From positions 75,774,953-75,838,952 of the forward strand of contig OZ024827.1 in the NCBI GenBank assembly GCA_964016985.1: a DNA stretch of 64,000 bases, written 5' to 3'. Under the pieces are notes generated by a model. The model ran no database searches, was not told the DNA's origin, and saw only the letters and a list, made by a program, of their open reading frames with translations. Both the position numbers and the translations under genes were made by a program. Below, piece after piece: positions 48,701-59,443 of this stretch; the first letter of the stretch is position 1; each line of letters starts with the position of its first letter. Origin of the DNA: Anodontia alba. Its lineage: Eukaryota > Mollusca > Bivalvia > Lucinida > Lucinidae.

Positions 48701-51700
48701 GTTTTCATGACGTATGAAATCACCGACACACGAACAAAGAACTGCAACAGGAGAACCGCGGGGTGGATGGTGGGGGTTTAAATCAGTTTTACTTCGCAAT
48801 ACCTCATTTTTAGTTCTGATGCAGCTCCAAATTACAAACATATGTTCGGTCCGCATAGGGATCCCCTACCTCGTCTGTGAAACCTTACGGTAACCAATAT
48901 AGTCACAAACACTGTTAGGAAACAAAGCAAATGCTTCAATGGCGATCTGAAGCCAGACCACAAGAAAACCACAAACAGGACCACGATGTGGCCGACCACA
49001 GCCATTGATATTCAGGCACCAACTATCTGACCAGATTGCGGAGAAGCCATAAAGAACTTGGTGAAGAGAAATCCAAGGAACATTTTTAAAAAAAATGGTC
49101 AAGACAGCTTCTGCAGGCAAACATTTGCCTACCTAATAATTAAAAACATTCAGACATGTGGACTGCTCTTTAAGAACATACTTTGCTCCTAGGTAGCAGG
49201 CTACTACAGCTGTCGAGGAAGTCTTTGCTTAAAAGTAGTCTTCATCGAGAGGGAAAGTAGATATCCATCGGGTACACGATGTTAAGTCAACGTCACATTA
49301 ACGTCGATGCAAGTCATGACGTTGCATCGATGTTTATGCGACGTCGTATAAACGTCATGACGTTGCATCGAACTTAATGTATTGTTGTATAACCATGATG
49401 TTGCATCGACATTAATTCGACTTTGTGTAAGCGTGATGACTTTGTATCGAAGTAAATGTTGGGTATTTTCGTGTCCGAGTTCTTTTATTTTTTTTTTTTT
49501 CGTTGAACCGTGTGCGTCAATTCCCTTTAAGGGTCTGGACAAATCTGGTTGATTTTCTGCCTTTTTTTAACGGGAAAAAACATTTGAGCCAGCGCACGAC
49601 AAAACCTACAATTATATTAATAATATTGCGACCAGCGAAGATTCAGATCCGCGCAGTCTGATCAGAGTCTTCGCTGATCACATGTGCCTTTTACAGTCTC
49701 CGGGTTATGCAAAGAGGGATAAACGATGACCCATGGCATACTGTATGGATGTACAGGCTGATCTCTGCTGGTCACACAGGTCTTGTTGTAGGTTCTGTTG
49801 TGCGCTGGCTCATTTGTAACTTACTGTTTGCTTCCATGCACATTATAACTAGTATAGAAGATACCCAAGTAGGGTTTCAATCACAGAGCATAGTCTGCCA
49901 ATGACACCAAGAGGAAAAGTTAACAAACCACGACAGACACATACACACACACAAATTTATTTGTGTTGAGGTTTTACGGCCCAGTCAACCCAATAGGATC
50001 ATGTCGAGCGCGGTCAGTTTACTGGGCAGGCTTAGTCATCTAAGCGGTTAACCAATATATCACCAACTTATAACACGTGCGACCAACATATAACACATGC
50101 GACCAACGTAGACCTGAATCCAAAATGCGCCCAGTGAAAATTCTGATCAGACTGTGCAAATGCACATGCTGATCTGAATCTTCGCTGGTCGCACATTACG
50201 GAAGATACCGTTTCTGACGTTGCGGTTCATTCTGTTTTTGGACTAGCAGCACAGACCCTGATCACATTTCCAGGATGTGCAAGCTGATCTGGGTCAACGT
50301 TGATGGTATATGAAATAAAGTCGGATTTTATATGGCATTAAGAAAAGAAGCCTATTCAAATATACTGAAAATTTTACCACTAAAAATGAAAATTTTCAGA
50401 TAAAAATTCTGATATTTTTCATATTTCTGCTCAAAATATAGATTGTGGGTACTCGTTAGAACCGCCTCAGCGAGGCGGTTCTAACGAGTACCCACAATCT
50501 ATGTTTTTGAGCAGAAATGAGAAAAATAATGTATACCACAGTAAACTCTAGTTTTAATATATAAAAGTGGGTTTATGGGGGGTCAACATTATATAGGCAT
50601 GTTTTTGTGATGAAAGGCTCATACGAAAAGATGTCTTTTGTTCCTAAACGTGCTCGCCGTGACGTCATACCTGGATTGTGAGATGCGGTTTCCTCAGTCT
50701 CAGCTCCTCCATGTCCGTATGACTTTGTTTGGTTTCCTTCACTCCAACCATGCAGGAGATACTTAAATTACAATGGTCGGCCAGGTAGCTCAAATACTTC
50801 TCTGGCTTCGTCTGCATTCTAACTTCTTCCGCTGTTTTGAAAAGATTACGTAAATTAATTCAAATTAATAAAGCAGGGCTCTAGAATTATCAAATTTTAT
50901 TATGGCAAATGTCCTTTAATTTCGAACACTTTATTCCATACCTTTCTGGCCTAAATTTTGTATTTTTATAAGTTGTCTCTTAAAATACTTACTGGGGTGG
51001 CAAACAGTGTAGACACTGATAAGACTGCTCCTTCAGCACATGCCACTTTGTCAGACACTTTGGTGTACGAAATTTTAGGACATTTACCGTACCTGTCCTC
51101 GGACAATGGTCAAAATCCACTTGTCCAACCAAAATTTGCTTGCCCTAAAACAAGACATTTTTCCTATTTCTCAGAAACCATACATGGGTACTCATTGGAA
51201 GCGCCCAATCGTACTCATTAGAAATGCCTCGATGAGGCGCTTCTAATGAATATCCACAGCCTATGTTTTCTTTGAGAAATAATAAATATATACATCTCAT
51301 AATCTAGATACTCTTCTTAGCTAGATCTATGAAGTCCTTGTCTCAAGACAAGTAAATTGAAATTTCTTACTTGTCCTCAGGGAAATGGAACAGGCTTGAC
51401 ATGTCAGGCACGGTATTTCTGCAGCTCAGAATAAAATATCACTCCTGAAGCAAGAATAAAATCTGTTAAGATTTGTCTGTTATTTGTTTATCTTTTCATT
51501 TTCTGCTATTGTTTATAAAACTAGAAGTTGTGTTTGTAAACACTATTCCCCCAACCATATGCTTGCATCTAAAGATAATACAAGGTTAAATTGGCCCAAT
51601 CTGCTAATAGCCATAACTCCTGAAAGATATTTTTCAGAATTTATACAAAAGTTAATCAGGTCATCTTCTCATCAGTACCAATCTATTCATCAAGTTACTA

Positions 51701-54700
51701 AGCTCTAGCTCCAAAAGTTTCTGAGATATTTTGCTGTCAAGGGAAAAATGCCTAAAATTTACAAAGGGTCGTTACTCAAGCCCAGAAGCAATAGGCCCCT
51801 CCAACTTCTTTCTCATCACTACCAATCTAGTTATTAAGTTGAGGCTCTAGTTCCAACAGCGTTTGAGATATTTTGAGATATTTAACTTACAAAGAGCATT
51901 TACTCATGAAATATTTTTCAAAATTTATACAAAAGTTAATCAGGTAATCTACTTGTCATTACCAATCAATTCACAAAGTTTCAAGGCTCTAGCTCCAAAT
52001 TTTTTTAGATATGTTGCTGACAAGGTAAACTGCCCAAAATTACAAAGGGCCACAACCCATAAAGATTTTTTTTTCAGAATTTATTTAATTCAAAGTTAAT
52101 CAGGTCATCTATTCATCACTACTAATCTATTTAACAAGTTTCAAGGCTCTAGCTTCAATAGTTCTTAGATATTTTGCTGACATTGGAACAATGCCAAAAT
52201 TTACAAAGGGACATTTCTCATGAAAATATTTTCAGAATTTAAATAAAAGTCAATCAGGTCATCTACCCACCCTTACCAATCAATTCACCAAGTTTCAAGA
52301 CTCTAGCTCCAATAATATTTAAGATATTTTGCTGACAAGGTAAAAATGCCCGAAGTTGCAAAGGGGCATAACTCATGAAGTATTTTTTCAAAATTTATTC
52401 AAAAGTTAAACAGGTCGTCTACTCATCACTATCAGTCTATTCATCATCTACTCATGAAGTATTTTTTCAAAATTTATTCAAAAGTTAAACAGGTCGTCTA
52501 CTCATCACTATCAGTCTATTCATCAAGTTTCAAGGCTCTAGCTACAATAATTTTGAGATATTTTGCTGACAAGATTGCATCCATATTTTTTTCAAAGGGC
52601 CTTAACTCAGGAAAGGGGCATAATACTGTCGAGAAAAGAATATGTGTCCGCTATTTTTCATCAGGAATCCACATCAGAAATTTCAAAACAGAAGCATGCG
52701 CGGTTCTAAAGTTATGCTACAAATCAAAAAGCATGACGAACGGACGGATGGACGAATGAACGGTCGAACGCCTCAGAAGCAATATGCTCCTACTTCTTCG
52801 AAGTTGAGGGCATAAAAAAGACAAATCTTGTGACTTCGCGATTGCTTTCCTGCAAATTAAGACTCCTGAGAAAAGGAACCTGCTCTTGAAGAGCAAAGTC
52901 TTTTCTTTTAGTGCAGACGTGTTTTCAGAAGTGATGCAAATAATTCTGTCAGGGTTGCCTCCCTTATCTTAATTTACCACTGGGACACACCAAGCAAAAA
53001 TGTGTCTTTTGGCATGTGCAAAATGTGCCGATTCACATCACTCTGCGCATGCGCGAAGTGGCTATCCATTCATACATTTTGTAATATCCAATGACTATGT
53101 TAGCGGACAGCGAAGGCCATGAGCAGATTGTGTGGATGCGCAGGTTGATCTGGGCCATTACGAAAACACGCCTATTCAAATATATAGAAAATTTCACCTC
53201 CAAAAACTGAAAATTTTCACATAAAAAACTCATATTTTTCACTTTTCTGCTCAAAACATAGGTTCCTATATATGGCATAGTATGGATGTGCGACGAGGCG
53301 GTTCTAACGAGTAACCACAATCTGTTTTGGAGCAGAAATAAGAAAAAAATTATGTATACCCCTGTAAACTCCAGTTTTACTATATAAAAGTGGGATTTAA
53401 GGGGATCAAAATTATGTAGGCGTGTTTTCGTGATGTTTCGCTCTCCGCATATGCCCGAAGACACGTTTTCGCATGGCGCGACCCAGTTAAACTTCTGGCA
53501 ATTATCATTAGTTTTACAGTCTTTCTGATCATTAAGAGACATGATGATGAAGGACTGGTGTCTACGTCCCTTTTTAAACTTCATTTTAGTCATATCGAGA
53601 CCTCGGGTGGGGTGGGGGGCGTGTAACTTCCTATATATGGCATAGTATGGATGTGCGTGCCGAATAGCCCCCTTTTTCAGTGCTACCAAGTATATGATTA
53701 GCCCCCTTTTTTCAACAAAAAGTATATGACTGAACCCATTTTTCTGGACTGGTACATGAAAGGCCCGGGCACTTTTCCAAAGTATCCCGGTACATGCACA
53801 TATTTTTCGTTCAAAGATTTTTTGAGGCTGCTTGTTCTCTTGGTATTCAGTGAATTGATTGCGATACTTGTCTACCAGCAATAAATGGGTAACAAACTCA
53901 AAGGGCAGTATATGAATGGGGCAGCATTTTAGACGATAGAAGGGTGACAATGAAAGGCTCTATGCAATGAAAGCACGTATGGTCATGAGCTGAAATCCGC
54001 CGCAAACAAAAGTGAAATCCAGGACCTCTTGATCCGAAGTTGAGAGCGCTAACCACTTTGCCAAAAGTTGGGCTCAGCACTCAGAGTAAAATTTTCAGCA
54101 GACGGCATATTGAATTTTTGTTGTTATTTTTTCCAGAAAACAGGATTTTGGCATTTCATGCAAATTGTCTCCATTGGAGTCAATTTGCAAGAAATGTCAA
54201 ATTCTGTTTTCTGTAATAAAAATAAATAAAATATCACCAGTTTGTCGTCTGCTGATTTAGCCAAGATAGTGGTTAAGGTTAAAAACTGAATCGGAGAATA
54301 GACGGAAAACGCCACACAAGGACAGTTGTCCAAAGGCACCGGGTAAGGTTACCGGTACCGTTCCGGTACCGTTCCATGGTGGTATTTCTGTCGCAGTTCC
54401 TCATTGGCTTAGTTGGATATGCATATGACTGGTGTCTCTACTACCCAACCGAATATATCTATCTTACATAATTTCCCCCTCCCCGCACCCCCCCACCACG
54501 CCCCCGCCCCGGCCCCCCCACCCCCCCACCCCCCCCCCCCAAAAAAAAACAAACTTTTTCTAAGGAACACAAAATATTTCACAAGAATTGCCTCGATCCC
54601 TTGCATGTATATCCATTTACGCTAGTATGTTAAAATTGAGGGACTCATTCTAATGGAGGATTAATTTAACCCATTTAATCTGGAGACCACAAAAAGAGTA

Positions 54701-57700
54701 ATTAGCAAACAGTGCACTCCCAGATCAGATCAGGGTCTGATCAGGGTCTGCACTGTTTGCACAAAAAAGGAATGTCTATTAATCATAGCAATAATAAAAA
54801 TTAACCAGACACCCTGTTTTGAAAATAGACGGTCCAAAGAGTTGTGGTAGAAGAGTCCACTCGACGTAAATGGACTAAACAGAACAATGCTGTTTTGTGA
54901 TGTGAGTTCATGTCATTCAATAGTAAACTTCTGGATATCCAGAAAGGGTCACAATCGTGGAACATGCAAATAAGGGTCGGATGTCACGAAACGACATTAC
55001 TCAACAACACTAAAAATGAGGGTTGACCATCATGAAAATACGCCTATATAATTTTGACCCCTTAAACCCCACTTTTATATAGTAAAACTGAGGTTTGCAG
55101 GGGTATACATTGTTTGTTTTTTTTTATTTTGTTAAAAACATAGATCGTGGGTATTTGTTAGAACCGCCTCGCCGTGGCCATTCTAACGAATTTCCACGAT
55201 CTATGTTTTAGCAGAAATATAAAAAATATCAGAATTTTTTATCTGAAAAGTTTCCTTTTTTGGTTGTAAAATTTTCAGTATACATGTATTTGAATAGGCG
55301 TGTTTTCGTAATGTTGAGTTGAAGTTTTACGGCCTAGTTAATCCATTACCTAATTACACTTTTCCTGAACAGGCTTAGTTCTCTTCTCTGAGCGATTAAC
55401 CAGTAGTTTTGCACATTCTTTCGACAGAAACTGAAAACTGCCATTCTTGAATCAGTGGGAGGGAGAGAATGACTGTTGAAATTAGCTCATGATCAATTTC
55501 CACGACAAGATGTTGCCAGACCCGGCGGGGATTGAACCCGCGGCCTCCTCATACACCAATCGAACTTACATGTGACTGAGCCACCGAGGCCGGCTGTATG
55601 AATTACCGTTTTTACCCTAAGTTTTCGTACAGACAGGCTTGAGCAAACAGTGTAGAACCAGATCAGACGCCGCAGAACGCGGCGTCTGATCAGGGTCTAC
55701 ACAATTTGCCAGTCATCCAGTACATTTTAAACACATTTGCAAGTACAGTCGACTCCAGTTATCTCGACCTCGCTTATCTCGAATAACCGCTTACCTCGAA
55801 GTGAAAATTTGATCCCAGTTTAAACATGAAGATCTAACAACAGGCAACAAAATATTGTAGAAAAGAGCAGATCCACAATATTTTCAATATATCTCTAGCT
55901 TCAGGAGTCAAATTACGTATTCATTTTTGAAATGTGATTGGTCGATTTATTTTTTTCCTCAGTTTTGCAAATCTGATATGTCGAGGTACGGATATCTCGA
56001 AGTATTTTAGAGAGTCCCTTGGACTTTGAGATAACGAGAATAGACTGTACTAAAATTGACATTCAAACTTTAGGACAAGTTTGGTAAAGACGTAATGTGT
56101 CCGAATACTTAAGGTAAAAACGGTGCACATATGGATAGTATACCAAAAATAGCTTTCTACTCACTCTTTCTCGGTTCTATCTCCCTATTTTGGATGGGGA
56201 GCTGATCTATAGGTTTCAGACGTACACCAGTATAATACATGGTGCTCAAGCCTAGTCTTCCGGAAACCGTCCGTTTACTGTCACTCTTGTTTGTTATCTT
56301 CAGTACAAGATCTATATCATCGCCCATAAAAGTATCCTCATTTGTATACAGCTCAAATTTAACATCCTAAAAAACAGAAACTATTTAAAGGGAAAAGCAA
56401 AGTTGGTAAAGAATGTAACTGAGATGCAAGGTAGTGACAAAACCATCCATTTTGATGCAAATTTGATCAAAAACGGATACATTGCAAAACAATCCCGTAG
56501 TTTTCGGTAAAATACCGGCAACTGGCTGCCAGCGCATTTACCGTGAATTTACGGGCGCCTGTAGAATATTTGCAGGAATTACGTCGTAGGATTGGGTAGG
56601 GATGGGTACATCATGAAAACATGCCTATATAATTTTGACCCCCTTAAACCCCACTTTTATATAGTAAAACTGGGGTTTACAGGGGTATACATATGTTTCT
56701 CATTTCTGCTCAAACACATAGATTGTGGGTACTCGTTAGAACCGCCTCGGCGAGGCGGTTCTAACGAGTACCCACAATCTATGTTTTGAGCAGAAAAATG
56801 AAAAATATCCGAATCTTGCGAGGCGGTTCTAACGAGTACCCACAATCTATGTTTTGAGCAGAAAAATGAAAAATATCCGAATCTTTTTCTCTGAAAATTT
56901 TAATTTTTTTGTTGTAAAATTTTCAGTATATTTTGAATAGGCGTGTTTTCGTAATGAAGCTTAAGACTCGGTGCGGTACAAGTAGCTCAGACTCCTACCA
57001 TGTCCTATGTTACCTACCTTGCCCCTCTCTGCCCTGCCATGCGTGATTATTCCTATGAATAATCTGCAGGCGCCAGTAAAGTTTACGGTAAATGCGCAGG
57101 CAGCCAGTTGCCGGGTTTTACCGTAAAATCTACGGGCTTTTTTATGGCGTAGTTTGATAAAACGTTGATCAAAACTGGACGCAAAATAAGTAAAGTATCG
57201 AAGTTTAAATATACCAGCCAATTTGAATATTTAATGAGAACTTGTGATGTCATAAAACTTTTATTAAATATGCAAAACCTAAATAAAAATAATTGACAAG
57301 TAATATTCAACCTCTATATTTGTGCATATAGCTTCTTTTCTAGACATTTACTGACTTTGCTTAAAAATCACATTGTTTTCTATCAGAAAGACTTGAGATT
57401 TAATTTAGCATTTTGAAATTTTCAAAACCTCATTAAATTTTTAAAATGGCAGCGCCCTTAGCATTGGCTTTGCAATCTTTAAACGTCTTTACCTTTCTTA
57501 GTTTTTATCCGATTTGACCAAGTTTGCATGCAAATGCACAATTTATCAAGATCTTTCATTTCTGATACCTTCTTTTCCAAACTTGTGTTTCCCTTTAAGT
57601 GGAATGCAGCGCTGGAGTAGACTGTATCCGAGATGGACTTGACAATATATAAAGTTCTTACTTACATATCAGCTAAAGAAACCCGAACTTTTCACTGGGG

Positions 57701-59400
57701 ACAGAAATTCCTATCCTACCAGGGGAAAGATAAAAAGGAAAAAAAAAACTTCAGTGTGGTCGATCAACATGATGGTTGTATAAGACGTCACGCAACTCTG
57801 TTGCTAAGCTTACGTCATCGCAAAATGACTTTTTGAGAAAAAAAATCAGGACCATCTTTTGCCCAGAAACAATAGCCAGGACCAAGGTAAATGCTATGCT
57901 TTGTAAAAACGTGAATAAAAAGACAGACTCGCGTAGCGAAAAAAAAAAAGAAAGAAAACACACCACACACACACACACAAATCCAGGCCCAGAAACATCT
58001 TCCCGCCGCCCCACTCCCCTTCCCCCAATCCCCTCCATCTCACCCACCAAGATAAAAATCAAATGGTCGGTCTCCCATATTCTACAAGGAATGGCCCTTG
58101 AGAGCAGTGATCAAAGCCACAAAACTGAAATAAGTTTGTGTATCAACTTTCCAGGGTCAAGCGGTAACATACTGATTTAAATATCCATTCTCCAATATTT
58201 AAAAAAAACAAAACATTACATGGAGTAACAGTGTATTCTTTGTAGAAAGTTGGCCAAAAAATGAATAAAAATACCGGATACATATCCATAAAATAGTTTT
58301 TAATGAAGAAAGTGCAAATGTGTTGTTCATGACTAAAACTATAATCATTAGTTCTGTTATATGAATTAATTTACGCCTAATCAGGGTTTGCACTGTTTGC
58401 ATTAAGTACAGGAATTTCTATAAAATATTTTACAATAAAAGGGACACTAGCAAACAGTATAGATCCAGATCAGACGCCGCATAACGCGGCGTCTGATCAG
58501 GGTCTGCATGGTTATCATCGAGTACAGGAATTCCTATAAAACATGGTTATAATAAAAAGAGCCAGACATCCCTGTTATTGGCAATGTGTCGGTCCAAAGT
58601 GTTACGCCACAAGAGTCCGCTTGGCATAAACTAAGTTTTAAGAGGAATGGATACATCGTTAAGGGAAGCAACCCTGACGGAAATATTTGCTTCCGTCTCA
58701 CTTGTGGCTGCACTTAACCCATTTAAGCCTAGCGTCCTACAAAAGAGACATTGGCAAACAGTGTAGACCCTGATAAAACACCGCAAAATGCGGCGTCTGA
58801 TCAGGGTATACATTGTTTGCATTTCAGATAGGAATTTCTAATAAACACGCTAACAATAAAAACTAACCAGACACCCTTCCGTTGAAAATGGACCACTCCA
58901 AGAGTTTAGGTAGAAGAGTCCACTCGGCATAAATAGGTTAAGGAGACTTGATACGGTTGGCAGATTTCTGCCATTTCCTTGTAATTTTTGAGAGTTCATG
59001 TTTGCTTTCCTGCACGCCAAGCTTCTCTGGGGGCGAATTCTTTCCTTTAATATTTTCACCTCTGAGTGTCTGAGATGGACTCTACCATCTCTGAATTTGG
59101 ACACAGCTATAGTTATAAATTGGGCTTTGAGTAAAAATCAATAACAGAATGGCAAACAATGTAGATCCTGATGAGACGGCTCGTTATTACGAGCCGTATC
59201 TGGATCTGAACCTTTTGGAAAAGTATATATATTGATCTGAAGGGGATAAAAGGTTTAAGAATAACCCCTATTAGAGGAGTGATGATACTACAGAGAACGT
59301 TTCCTAGAGTTTGTCCTGAGTGTGCGAAAACAACAGGCTACGCCTCACTCTCTGTCTGTCTCTGACTGTCTCTCTTTCTCTCTGTCTGCCTGTCTGTCTG

Positions 59401-59443
<43 letters not shown>

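Noticed and set aside
53033..53950. 305-codon minus-strand ORF, the longest on that strand
   Set aside because: It runs through a family 1 MITE and a dispersed repeat, includes the templated 30-bp patch, and shows no domain.
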